DNA from: Quillaja saponaria
Lineage: Eukaryota > Streptophyta > Magnoliopsida > Fabales > Quillajaceae
Length of the DNA: 64,000 bases
Direction: 5' to 3'
NCBI GenBank assembly: GCA_029379385.1
Contig: CM055608.1
Span: 26,100,350-26,164,349, forward strand
The notes under the pieces are model-generated. The model ran no database searches and had not been told where the DNA came from. It was given only the letters and a program-made list of their open reading frames with translations. Shown here piece after piece: positions 1 to 11,695 of this stretch. Numbering within the stretch: position 1 is the first letter of the stretch; every line of letters begins with the position of its first letter. Position numbers and translations under genes: made by a program.

Positions 1-2275
1 CATTAAAAACTTTGGGATGGTTTATGATCTCTACCATGGCCCATTGCAGTGCCACTGCTATTGTGTCGGTGCCAGCCAGGAAAATATCCTTGTACACATT
101 ATTACACAAGATTAATTAATTATAGCAAATTCAGAATTGCTTGTTCTTTTAATTCAGAGAACTGCTATAATTTGTTCCGTAAACAGAATTCTTTTTCCTA
201 AAAAGTGTTAAAATACAAAATCACACAACTATTAAAATTAAGAAATTTTATAATATAACATAACTCTATTATTCTCACAGACTATCATCGGTTGAATGTC
301 GTCCGTTATTTTGATTGTAATCGAAATTGTAAACGTTCAAAGTTTAAACGATGCACCGTTGTTGGCTCAAAAAGGTTAGAGAAACAGTTTAGTAAGCATA
401 TATAATACTCATTTTCTAACTTTAATTAGATGGAAAGATATATTTGTTTAAAGTTATGGCGCCTGGATCAAGGTGAGACTTGTTGCATGGACAAGGTGCA
501 AAGTGGCCAGAAAGGAATAGCAATGCTAACGTATTGGTGGTGAACATTCAAAACTTGGAATCTAATAGGAGATTGAAAAAGAGAAGGAGCAAGTTGGAAT
601 GGATAAACCTAGTAGAAGGGAAACTGAAATTTAATGTCGATGGATTGTCTTTGGGGAAGCCTGGACCTGCGGGGATTGGAGGAGTTTTAAGAAACCAAAG
701 AGGAAGGGTGCTAGCATTATTCTCTATAAATGCAGGAGTGTGTGATTCAAATCAGCGGAATTCATGGCAATAGGAAAGGCTATGTCTATGTTTTCGAAGT
801 CCACATGGAAAGACAGGTTTGAGCTGATTGTGGAGAGTGATTCAAAGAATGCTATTTCATGGATCACAAAAGAAGGAAGTTGCCCATGGAAATTGGAAGT
901 CAGCACAGAGAAATGGAAAGGGATATGCAGAAGCTTAAAGGGGTGGAAGTCATACACACTGGAAGGGAAGCTAATAACATGGTGGATCAACTAGCGAAAA
1001 TGGGCTTAGGACGTGTGGGTAGTTTAAAAGCATGGATCTCTGAGGAGGGTGATGAATCCAGTGGGAGCTGAGATACTACCACAATGAGACTGTCTACACG
1101 AGGAAGGAATGGGGGTATAACGATTACATGTTTGGGTTTTGAATATATTTTGCGTTTGGCTTGCGAATGCCTTAGTGGCGGGCCAGTGCCAGAATGTTGT
1201 GTAAAACATTTTGTGGTTTAATGAAATATAACTACCTTTCAACCAAAAAAAAAAAAACACAAGTTATGGCGCCTATTGTCAAACATTAATAGAGACAAGA
1301 ATTGATGTTCAAAAAGTAGAAAAAAAAATAAAAAATAGTACTTACAAGGAAGAAAGCCTTGATGTCATTTCTAGTTAGCCTCACTTCAGCATTTGCATCT
1401 TTGTAAACTTGTAACAAAATATCCATCATATCTCCCCCTTCTATTTCACAATCCTTATGATCATTAAGTACATCCATTTTCTCTTCAAGCTCCTTCATAA
1501 TCCTCTCCACAATTTGGTCAAAATTTCCCACTATCTTTGTAAGCTTTTTTCCATATCCAAACAAATCAAACTTCCCCAAAGGTCCCAAAATTTCACCTAC
1601 ACTTAACTTAGCACCCACATCGAAAAACTCCTTAATAAGATGATGAATCTCCTTAGCATCATTAGCTGCATGTCCCATGCGGCTGGAACTCATAGCCATC
1701 CTACACAAAATATTGTTGGTCAAGGTAGTGAGCTCCATACTCAAATCTGAATCTTTTCCTTCATTTCCACACATAATTAAGAATTCCAATAGCTTGGTTA
1801 TCTCTTGCTCTCTGACATGTGTGAACTTGTTGAGCTGAGAGGTCGAGAGGAGTTTTGTCATGCAAATCTTCCTCATGAACCTCCAATGTGGACCATAAGG
1901 TGCTGTAATGAAGTAAGAACCTTTGTATAGGAAGTAGTTAGATGAACCAAATTGTGGGCGATTGCTAAAATTTAGTTCATGGGTTTTCAGTACTTCTTTG
2001 GCAACTTGGGCATTGGACACAACTACACATGTCGATGCGCCGAGATGGAGTTGAATGAGAGGGCCATAGAGGGCAGCTAAGGTTTGGAAGGATTTTGGCA
2101 TGACTGAGCCTGTAAGTAGGTGGAGGTGGCCGATGATGGGAAGAGATGGTGGGCTTGGTGGTGGTCGGAATTTGGTGCTTTGTTTTCTGAAGGACTTGAA
2201 AAAGAGAGTGGAAATGAACAAAGTTAATAAGAGCAAGATCACGGAGAACAAAATGTTAAGATAATCTGGTAACAT
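1..2275 (-). CDS. A-type cytochrome P450 (CYP71 clan; CYP93/CYP705/CYP712-like), 5' part only
   Basis: Predicted haem monooxygenase of the ER membrane. Exon 1 is 1346-2275 (310 codons, ATG at 2275) and exon 2 starts at 88 and runs off the left edge. Both splice sites are canonical (donor GTAAG at 1345, acceptor AG at 90-89) and the intron is phase 0, the usual single-intron layout of this group. Visible features are an N-terminal hydrophobic anchor (residues about 6-26), the proline-rich hinge PPPSPPSLP (about 38-46), and a normal I-helix motif AGTDT (residues 315-319) at the start of exon 2. The K-helix and haem-binding loop lie outside the window, so intactness cannot be judged. The intron (89-1345) is enlarged by a LINE insertion in the opposite orientation. 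It is divergent from the P450 at 7185-8848, about 4.9 kb away. The clan is secure; the family is only a guess from residue patterns, and the substrate is unknown. Confidence 0.9.
451..464. repeat. Target-site duplication, left copy
   Basis: The 14 bases AAGTTATGGCGCCT here are repeated exactly at 1261-1274, immediately after the LINE poly-A tail. Sequence outside the pair is unrelated, as expected for a target-primed insertion. Confidence 0.9.
465..1260 (+). mobile_element. 5'-truncated L1-type LINE in the P450 intron
   Basis: The insert lies between two perfect 14-bp copies of AAGTTATGGCGCCT (451-464 and 1261-1274), the expected target-site duplication. It ends in a poly-A run (about 1245-1257) preceded by a short 3' untranslated region, and it carries a broken RNase H domain. 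It is therefore the 3' end of a non-LTR retrotransposon, truncated at its 5' end, inserted antisense to the P450 gene. The perfect duplication argues for a fairly recent event, although the reading frame is already broken. Confidence 0.9.
597..1071 (+). pseudogene. LINE RNase H domain, frameshifted
   Basis: The translation shows the plant LINE RNase H (RVT_3) order: FNVDG with the first catalytic Asp, GGVLRN, AEFMAIGKA with the Glu, VESDS with the second Asp, then a final block ending NNMVDQLAK with the last Asp. These blocks lie in three different frames, with shifts near 750-770 and near 900-950, so no single product can be made. It is the C-terminal domain of the LINE polyprotein and has no link to the P450 gene in which it sits. 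Confidence 0.85.
1261..1274. repeat. Target-site duplication, right copy
   Basis: Exact copy of the 14 bases at 451-464, directly following the A-rich tail of the LINE. Confidence 0.9.
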
Positions 2276-2379
2276 GGTTATCGACCTGGGCTTAAAATTT
2301 GAAAAAAGTGTACTTGGGTTTTGATAACGTTGTTTGGAAAAGGCTTAAGAATTATGAAACTGCCAGACTTGTATCACAG

Positions 2380-2387
2380 TATTTATA
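2380..2387 (-). promoter_or_regulatory. Candidate TATA box of the left P450
   Basis: On the minus strand this reads TATAAATA, about 105 bases upstream of the ATG at 2275, a plausible distance for a core promoter plus a short leader. A second TATATAAA-like stretch lies about 20 bases further upstream. Inferred from position and sequence only. Confidence 0.45.
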
Positions 2388-2774
2388 ATGGATCATCAGT
2401 TTATATACCACAAAAAAATTACTCAAAAATTTCTTGAGCTTTTAGCTGGTTTATATTGTCCCTAAACTTTCACCAAAAAGTTTTGATTTTATCTCTAAAA
2501 TGTCTTTAAAATATAATTCTTAGTTAGATCCACTTATATATCTATGCTATTCTAAAAATCAAAATTTCCTTATAGTGTTTACTTTAAAATAAATATAGAT
2601 TAATTCATTTAAATTAATTAAAAAAATTAAAAACTTAATTTTTCTCTCTAAATAACTACCCATTTTCCTATTCACACACATAAATTAAATTGTTTTTATT
2701 AATTTAAACTAATTAAATCTTTAGCAATATTTAATTTTTTTAATAACTACTCACTCATACACTAATTTGTATTT

Positions 2775-4115
2775 TACTTTTTAAATAAGATTCAAAAACT
2801 TAAGATAACCACTTTATAAATTAAAAGAAATTATTTAATATATGCGTAAACACGTGTATGTGTAGATATATGTGACTTGTATATATATAGAAATAGAAAT
2901 GGGACATTTTTTGGGAGGGAGGAACAACTAGTAGTCCAAATTAAGTGTGTATGTAAGGAAGGAACAACATTCTAACCGAAGTAATTTTTGTGAATTAGTG
3001 TGTTTGGACCAGTATACACTCATATTGACTAATCACATCTCAGTCCTGTCAAAGGCAGGTCATCCACACTAAGCAAGGAATTTTATGGAGATTTTATTAT
3101 TGATGTCCTTCCAATGCAAAGAAGATTCGAATGCAAAAAATCAATGAATATAATACACATAATCACTTTGCCGTTAATTATGATTCAATATCATAATAGA
3201 AAGTCCAAAAATGAAGTGTCATATACAAATTCTAAACATTAGGTTAATATTTTCAACCCCCAATTATAACCTCAATAAATAAATAGACAAAGAATTGGGA
3301 TCAACCTATCTTAATTTTAATAAAGCCATGATTATGTTATATTACATGCATGCCGACAAATTCATTTCATAATCTTATCTAATGGATGCCGACAAATTCA
3401 TTATATATATATACACGTATGTACATAAAATTTGTTAATTCCTGATTAATAGACAATGAAAATAATGGAGACCGAGATAGGTTGCAGACACATAAAATAG
3501 TTAAATTCAGATAAGAGCCCACGACAAAAGTACAAAATCTGAGTCTATTTAAACTTCAAATGACAACACAAGTCTATTTAAACTTCAAATCAATTATAGA
3601 ATTAGTTGCTTTCTTGTGATATTAAAAATAGGACATCACTCCACATCAATTGCCACATGTCAATACCAAAATCTTTAGCTTTCATCATCCCAATCTCGAC
3701 TTTCAATATAATAATTAACAATATATACTGCTACTCACATAAAGTATATCTTTATGTTTTATATATTATTCTTCAAAATATAGAGTGGGTCCATGCATGA
3801 TTCTCATACTTAGAGGTCATTATGTTAATATTTTCAACCCCCAATTATAACCTCAATAAATAGAAAAAGAATTGGGATCAACCTATCTTAATTTTAATTA
3901 AAGCCATGATTATGTTATATTACATGCATGCCGACATATTCATTTCATAATCTTATATACAAATGCTTTCATAATCTTATCTAATGGATGCCGACAAATT
4001 CATTATATATATATATATACATAGATATACACGTACGTACGTAAATTTGTTAATTCCTGATTAATAGACAATGAACAATAATGGAGACATAGATAGGTTG
4101 CAGACACATAAAATA
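2775..4115. repeat. Duplicated flank of the P450 pair, left block
   Basis: Segments here recur at 10.1-11.7 kb. Bases about 2985-3535 match 10522-11105; 3553-3830 matches 11425-11690 almost base for base; 2775-2985 matches 11165-11305. The block order differs between the two places. Within this block, 3240-3480 is repeated at 3825-4110. No coding potential is seen. The stretch before it (2388-2774) is AT-rich with nothing recognisable. Confidence 0.8.
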
Positions 4116-4490
4116 AATATTTTAGAAGTGATGAATTTATGTTTATTTATTAATTATTATTATTTTTTATGATACTAGTTCATATATTTAAGATGGACTA
4201 GTTAGTCAGTAGTCATTAGATCAGAATCATCAGATAGTTTTGGTTACTTACTAGGTTAAGAAAGCATTTAAATAAATTTTTTACTTTAGTTTCTTGGTTC
4301 AATTTTTCATTTTTTGTGCTTCAATAAAATATTTTCCTTGTAATATATAGGTTACTTTATGAAAATCAAAAACTATTGATTCATTTTTCAAGAAGAAAAT
4401 TGTGAAGGATTTAGAGAGCAATATAGAGACCTCGACTCTGACATGGTTGGAGGCAATCAGGCTGAGGGAAATCGTGGTCTGGAGCATAGC
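4116..4490 (+). mobile_element. Fragment of a hAT-like element
   Basis: Closely similar to 20650-21020, which lies inside a larger hAT-like element, and in part to 21170-21350. The similarity stops at about 4490, exactly where LTR-like sequence begins, so this copy was cut by the neighbouring insertion or a rearrangement. The rest of the element is not found on the other side of the LTR-like unit. Confidence 0.6.
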
Positions 4491-4493
4491 AGA

Positions 4494-6720
4494 TGTCACA
4501 TCCCTCACGGAGGCATAACTGGCCGGAAGGTTGGATAACTAAACTTCCGTAACCTTGAATTCAAAACAAAGTAACAACCATGACTCTTGATCTAACTAAA
4601 AAATAAAAGTAACTTTTATAGAATAAAAGTTCGCTTTAAAAGTGTGTTTTCAGAAACAAATAGCAACTTACTGAACATTTATGTAACATGTCTCAAAATA
4701 GAACATATGTGTTCCTAATTCCATACAACGACACGATGACAAATTTCTAGACTATTACATCATACAAAATTAAACATTCCACTATTCTAATATGATTACA
4801 AACTGTCATCCTTGACTACAAGTCTGAGATCTTGTAAATACCTTGCTATACCAAATCGCCGAGTCACCAGCTCGGCGACGCCATGTACCAAACTCCTGTT
4901 ACTAAAAAAATTTCACAAGAGATGGGTGAGTCCTATAGACTCCATGAGTGGAAAATCGTACCTAAAGTATACTTGCATCACACCACATAGATATATAACA
5001 TATATAGTAACATTGTTTATATCGTAACTCAAGTTATAAGTACATATTGTAATCATCATAAAGTCACAATTTACATGATACACAATATCACAAATTAATC
5101 AGAAAAATAATATCAAGCAAAGAAACCAAAGGGTCAACGAGTAACCCAGCCCCGCACAACATTATCACCCCCTACCGGGTATTTACGCGTACGCACAATA
5201 ATTTGATCTCCGTACACAATCCATCCCACCGGGGTTGAACACTCAATTTAAAAAAAAAACACTTATCAAAATTATAATTTTCTTATGATTTTAAATCAGA
5301 ACATCCTAAGTGCACCTGGATTTTAATTTCGAAGATAAGAATCACTTTTCATAAGAATCTCACTTTGTTGACCCTTATCAATCACAACCAATGTCAAACA
5401 CAGCAATCAATATGAAACAAAGATAATTTAAATAAATTACTGAAGTGCTCTACTTGCTTATTTTCTATATATTATGCATATTCAAATAAACATATAATTA
5501 CACATACTAATCTAGCCCCTAAAGACAGCAATTAACCACTCACCCGTAACCAATTCTACTCGTCACTCACACTTGTATCCACATGTCTCATCAGGTCCAT
5601 ATTCGAATCCAAAACTGAAATTTATAATTTCAAATAATACTTAGTTCATGAACGTTATTGTTATAATATTTAATTAATAAGCTTATATCTCAACTTGTAT
5701 AAGTTTCTTTATGAAAGTTTTCATTAAGCTATTACATATCAATTAATATTAATTATACTTTATGTGATAAAGTTAATAATGAAGAGACATTTTAAATGTA
5801 TTGACAATGCATAGGGTAGAAGAAACCATTAGAAAAGATAAAAAGCACTTAGTGAGTTAGAGATATTGAGACTATCCAAACTTAAAGTTTGGACTAGTGT
5901 CCACTTTAACAGTCACATCTTTCTCTAGGAAAATCCAAATCCAGTGTTGTAAAATTTATAAAATACTAGACATATGAAACTTTATAATGGTATATCATTT
6001 GAAATTTTTAGATTTGTATATCAATACAGTTTATTGTTTGAAATTGAATCAAATTTTGCAACATGTAGGATTTTGACAGCTTTGACATTTTCTTAGTTAA
6101 TTGAACATAACTTTCTCTAGGAAAAACGAAATCCAATTCCGTTTATTGGGTTTATTAGTAGACAAGTATATCTATCTTTCTTATTTAGAAACTTTTCCTA
6201 AAATCAGTATTGAACCCATTTTATTTCTTACATTAACCAAAAACATGGCACTAAAAATTCTACATCACCTAGCCGGAGTCTAACAGCTTTAACTAACAAC
6301 ATAAACTAAGCGACGAAATTTTGTAGAAAACATTTCAAGATCCTAAGCTACACTTTGTCTTTTAAGTCCTTAATTTAATTTAGTCCCAAAGACACTCGAA
6401 ATACTGAATTTCTTTCACCTACGAAGCTACCATGTATCCCTTTTAAAAACCATTCAACTCTCATTTTCAACATTTCACCTCACCAATAACATCTTATTCC
6501 CATACTCACTACTCAATTTCATTAAATCTTTAAATCACAACATTAACCAACTATTCTTTATTCTTGTTCATAAACTTCTTATTGAAATTCAATTAATCTC
6601 TAATAAAAAAGATCTAAGAATCCCAATTCTAGTAATTATAATTACCATATACATTTATTGTTAATAATCTTTGATCCATTACCACTATTTTTCTAACTTC
6701 CCTGATTAAATCAAAAGAAA
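4494..6720 (-). mobile_element. LTR-like retroelement unit (inverted partner of 58.7-60.9 kb)
   Basis: The edge at 4494 begins TGTCACATCC, and the 58.7-60.9 kb unit ends with the complementary TGTGACA at 60860. Shared landmarks in reverse order include the TTACGGA/CCGGCCAG block (4510-4550 against 60800-60840), an ACTCA/GGACTCATCCC block, and the GC-rich block with CCCCGCACAACATTATCACCCC (5140-5170 against 60130-60160). No gag-pol reading frame is visible, so this is a long solo LTR or a non-autonomous element. The outer limit near 6.7 kb is approximate. Confidence 0.65.
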
Positions 6721-6866
6721 TTCCCAACAATTCACTTAACTAAGAATTACAATTCTTAATTTAACATATAACTTACCTAAACTATGGTTCAAAGGCAATA
6801 AAATTCCTGAACTAATTCCTTTTTGTTATATTACACCCTAAAATCAAAATTTAGTTCTTAAGATGA

Positions 6867-6902
<36 letters not shown>

Positions 6903-7184
6903 CTATTTCTTTTATATTTGGGTTAAGGAGTAATTTGAATTCCTTCAACTTCCTAATAAACATGGCAGCACATTTGCTGCCTTACTTCATGCTTACTACT
7001 ATTAATCCACTGCTACCTATTATAAAACATTTATCACTCACGGACAAAAAAGATCCTCCACCTAATCGGCTAGAAAAATTAAATTCAAGTGAGAAACAAA
7101 TCAATCCCAAATTTAGACTTTAGTGAACTTCTATAAGTAACAATACTAGAAACCTGTTTCCTCATAATTGTTTTCCCTAACACT
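6721..7184 (+). promoter_or_regulatory. Upstream region of the complete P450
   Basis: This interval separates the LTR-like unit from the P450 start codon. It contains a pure poly-T run of about 34 bases (6869-6902). A TATAAG sequence lies at 7132-7137, 47 bases before the ATG, a weak TATA candidate. The 86-codon open frame over the poly-T has no recognisable features and is not called as a gene. Confidence 0.4.
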
Positions 7185-8848
7185 ATGGCACATATTCTTC
7201 ATGACTATCTTGGAATACTACTCTTCTTGCTAGCCTCCATCTTCTTAGTCCGAGCCATCTTCACAAAACCCCAAACCAAGTTATGCCTTCCACCAAGCCC
7301 ACGAGCCCTGCCGATCATCGGACACCTCCATCTCCTTGGAAAAATCCCTCACCAAGCTTTTCACAAGCTCTCAAATCGCTACGGTCCTTTAATCTTTCTC
7401 TTCTTTGGCTCCAAAGCTTGTGTGGTTGTTTCCTCACCTGAAATGGCCAGGGAATGCCTTAAAAACAAGGAAACTTCCTTCTTAAACCGCTCCAAGACAT
7501 CCAATTTCGACTACCTCACATATGGCTCATCAGATTTTGCTTTGGCACCCTATGGACCCTATTGGAAGTTCATGAAAAAACTTTGCATTACTGAGCTTCT
7601 TGGGGGTCGTATACTCCAACAGCACCTTCCTATCAGGAATGAAGAAATCAAGCTGTTTATACAGTTAATACATAAAAAATCTCATCTTGGAGAGCCAGTT
7701 AATGTTGGACATGAGCTTGCAAGGTTGGCAAATAACATAATATCAAGGATGACATTGAGAAGGAAGTGTTCTAGCAAAGAAGATGAAGGACTCGAGATTA
7801 GCAGGTTGGTTAAAGAAATGTGTGAGCTTGCAGGGAAGTTTGATGTGGGAGATATGATTTGGTTTTGTAAGAACTTGGATTTGCATGGATATGGGAAGAG
7901 GCTTAAGAGTGTTCGAAATAAGTATGACACTATGATGGAGAAGATTATAAAGGATCACGAAGAGGCTAGGAAGAAGAAGAAAGATGATTATTTAACAGGT
8001 GGTGGAGATGAAGGAGTAAAGGATTTGCTTGATATTTTGCTTGATTTCTATGAGGATGAGGGCTGTCAGATTAGGTTGACTAGAGACAACATCAAGGCCT
8101 TCATTATGGTAAGTATTTATCTTACTTTAACTTTTGGGTGAAGCACTGATAAAGGGTTTTGAATTTAATATCTTACAGAAAATTTATGTAATTTTGTATA
8201 CTATTGCAGAACATGTTTAGGTCTGGGACAAACACATCTTCTGTAACAATAGAATGGGCAATAGCAGAGCTCATCAATCACCCAAATTTGATGGCAAAAG
8301 CAAGGCAAGAGATTGATTCAGTAATTGGTCATGCTAGAATTATAGAGGAATCAGACATACCAAACCTTCCTTACATCCAAGCCATTCTGAAAGAAACACT
8401 AAGACTTCACCCAACTGGCCCTTTAATTGTTAGAGAGTCAACTGAGGATTGTACTATAAATGGCTATGACATTCCGGCAAAGACCTGGTTGTTTGTCAAT
8501 GTATGGGCTATTAATAGAGACCAAAACCATTGGGAAAACCCACTTGAGTTCCAACCGGAGAGATTTCTTAATGAAGAGGGGAAGAGTGAATTGGATTTGA
8601 GGGGGCAACATTTTCACCTTTTGACATTTGGGGCTGGAAGAAGAAGCTGTCCTGGTGCTTCATTAGCTTTACAAATTGTTTCTACAGCCTTAGCTGCAAT
8701 GGTTCAGTGTTTTGAGTGGAAGGTTGGTGGTGATAATGAAGAGAATGGTACTCTGAACATGGAAGAAGGACCAGGGATAACCCTTCTTAGGGCACATCCT
8801 CTATTTTGTCTCCCTGTGGCTAGGCTACATCTTTTTCCAGAAACCTGA
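7185..8848 (+). CDS. Cytochrome P450, CYP93-like (3,9-dihydroxypterocarpan 6a-hydroxylase / flavone synthase II type)
   Basis: A complete 520-residue P450 in two exons: 7185-8108 and 8210-8848, with GT donor at 8109 and TTGCAG acceptor ending at 8209, phase 0. Order of features: N-terminal membrane anchor (about 8-24), PPSP hinge (36-39), I-helix at the exon junction, ETLR K-helix (370-373), PERF (424-427), and haem loop [10 protein letters not shown] with ligand Cys455. CYP93 enzymes oxidise flavonoid or triterpenoid scaffolds at the ER using NADPH-P450 reductase. The product here cannot be assigned. One oddity is that the I-helix acidic/Thr pair, normally AGTDT, reads SGTNT (residues 313-317), so the conserved Asp is Asn316. 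The rest of the protein looks under normal constraint. Length and intron position fit the family. It is head-to-head with the P450 at 1-2275. Confidence 0.93.
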
Positions 8849-10135
8849 TTTGTTTGTAACCTAAATCCAGCAATTAAGTAAAATTGCATCTATGTGAAGC
8901 CCTTCTGTGACCTAGGTTGAACTACTGCTCAGTATGCCTTTGATATGCAGGCCACCATATTCCTTTTTGTGTTTGATATACTGTTTGTATTATTGTTTAA
9001 TTATTTTTGAATGTAACTAAAGCTTTCTATGTATGCCACCACAATTTTTTCATTTTCCGTCATAATTTAACTAGACATAAGCAGAGTCACTTTTTTTTTT
9101 TTTTTCCCTAACTCATTTAATTTTTCGCTTAGCACTAATTCAAGAAGACAGAGAACAAAGGAACGGCTGGCTTTGGTTAGTAATATCAGGAGTCAAGAGG
9201 AGCAGAAGTCTACATCCCGAATCTTCTCAGTCTTCTGGACTCAAATCCACTGTCATACATGTAGCCTGTAGCTCTCATAATAATTGGTTGACCTAATAGC
9301 TAATGCATGTGGAAGAGGGCGTTTTGTTGGGTTAAAAAAATCAACTGGCTATAGATCTAGTAATTTGGATTTCATGATTGGTGCATATACACAATCTTCT
9401 TCTCCTTAGTTTCAATCAACAATGATTTTCATATCTTTGTCCCAATAATTGGAGAATTGGTTTGAAACTCAGTATGTACAATTAAGAATTCAACAATAGA
9501 ACAATCCAATGGGTTGGTGGCATCATGAAATTAATGATCGAACTTAAGGAGTTAAAGAAAATTGGAGTTCAGTTAATCTGAATCTTGTAGTTTATTCCAC
9601 CTTCCCCTCCATGATAAAAAAAAATAATAATAAAAAAAAAAAAATTATGCCTTGTACTACATATATATGAAGTCGAAGCTGCTAAAAGCTATGCAAGCAA
9701 CTAATGCATAAGCAGAACTGCTGATGTTAATGTTATTTCCAAGGAAGAAGGGAAAATCGAGGGAAATGAGTTAACTTTGTCCAAAGTGAGACACCAATAT
9801 AGAAAACAAATGCTCAAAATTCCATAAATAGTCCAAATTCTCTGAAGAAAACACTGATATACAATAATACTATGAAAAGAATAGACCGAAGCCCTTGAAC
9901 TAACAATGAAGTTGTCAAAGCTATCAAGCTTCATCAGCTAGCAAGACAATTTAGGTTATTAATTTTGTTATAATTGTTAGTGGTTGGATTGGGTAGAACA
10001 TTAAAGTTAAAAATATGATTGAGAGGGGCTTAGTATATTTCAAAATCATTTCTCAATCAATTACATAATAAAACTTAATTAATTAACAAAAAATATGCAA
10101 ATTCGTACTCTTGATTTTCTCTTGCTCTGTTTCTT
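8849..10135. other. 3' flank of the P450; no gene seen
   Basis: Begins with the likely 3' untranslated region of the P450. The remainder is AT-rich with homopolymer runs (poly-T at about 9091-9107, A-rich at 9615-9644). Short open frames such as 9701-9934 on the minus strand show no family features. Confidence 0.6.
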
Positions 10136-10139
10136 TATG

Positions 10140-10350
10140 GGTGGTCCTGCAACCTATCTCTGTCTCGATTATTGTTCATTGTCTATTAATCCTCCATTAT
10201 TTCTTAATTAGTAAGAAATTAACAAGTTGTGTATCTATATATATATTTTAATATATTATGATTAAATTGTCCTTCATTACTGTATACTGAAAGCATCTGG
10301 CATAATAAAATGAATTTGTCAGCATGTAATATGACATAATCATTATCCTT
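10140..10350 (-). repeat. Inverted copy of the P450 flank
   Basis: Read on the minus strand, this matches 3330-3490 and 10850-11050: the same order of ATGTAATAT-ACATAATCAT, GAATTTGTC-GCATG and the TCTATTAATC landmark. It therefore faces its direct copy at 10850-11050 about 500 bases away, forming an imperfect inverted pair. Confidence 0.65.
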
Positions 10351-10521
10351 TGATAGGACCAAAGACGTGATTAATCAAGATAAGCAGAAACTGATCCAAA
10401 CACACTTGACTGTTAATTCAACAAAAGAACATTATTTATGTTTGTCGATGATAAATGAAATTAAACTAGCTGATGATAATTATCATATTATTCTCATATA
10501 CTAATATATATATATATACTA

Positions 10522-11695
10522 ATTTTTTTGAATTAGTGTGTTTGGACCAGTATACACTCATATTGACTAATCACATCTCAGTCCTGTCAAAGGCAAGTCA
10601 TCCACATTAGAACAAGGAAATTTATGGAGATTTGATTCTTGATTGTACTTCCAATGCAAAGAAGATTCGAATACAAAAAATCAATGAATAGAATACACAT
10701 AATCACTTTGGCGTTAAATTATGATTCAATATAATAATAAAAAGTCCAAAAATGAAGTGTTATAGAAAAATTCTAAACATTAGGTTAATATTTTCAAGCC
10801 CCCAATTATAACCTCAAGAAACAGAAAAAGAATTGGGATCAACCTATCTTAATTTTAATTAAAGGCATGATTATGTTATATTACATGCATGCCGACAAAT
10901 TCATTTCATAATCTTATATCCAAATGCTTTCATAATCTTATCTAATGGATGCTGACATTCACTCTATATATATATATATACACACACGTACGTATGTAAC
11001 ATTTGTTAATTCCTGATTAATAGACAATGAACAATAAAGAAGACAGAGATAGGTTGCAGACACATAAAATAGTTAAATTTAGATAGGAGCCCAGGACAAA
11101 AGTACATAAAGAAAAATATAATTCAATTGAAAATCAGTTTTCTCATAATTGTTTTCTCGTATTTTATTTTTCAAATAAGACTTCAAAATTTAAGATGGCC
11201 ATTTTATATTTTAAAAACAAAAAAAAATCATTTGATACCTAGTGGTCCAAATTAAGTGTGTATGAAGGAACAACATCCTGAGAGAAGTAGTTACATAGAA
11301 CCAAATTAAGGAAAATAATTAATATTATTTTTATGATTGCTAATTGATTATTGGAACTAAGGTCGTACGGTTGAAGCCTAATTAATTAACTCTCATGGAA
11401 TCTTCTCTCTCAAATTCGTTTGCACCAAGTGATAACACAAGTCTATATAAACTTTAAATCAATTATAGAATTAGTTGCTTTCTTGTGATATTAAAAATAG
11501 GACATCACTCCACATCAATTGCCACATGTCAATACCAAAATCTTTAGCTTTCATCATCCCAATCTCGACTTTCAATATAATAATTAACAATATCTATAGC
11601 TAATCACATAAAGTATATCTTTATGTTTTATATATTATTCCTCAAAATATAGAGCGGGTCCATGCATGATTCTCATACTTAGAGGTCATAAAGCA
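10522..11695. repeat. Duplicated flank of the P450 pair, right block
   Basis: Direct copies of segments from 2775-3830: 10522-11105, 11165-11305 and 11425-11690. Identity is very high in the 11425-11690 part, so the duplication is not old. No coding sequence is seen. Confidence 0.8.
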
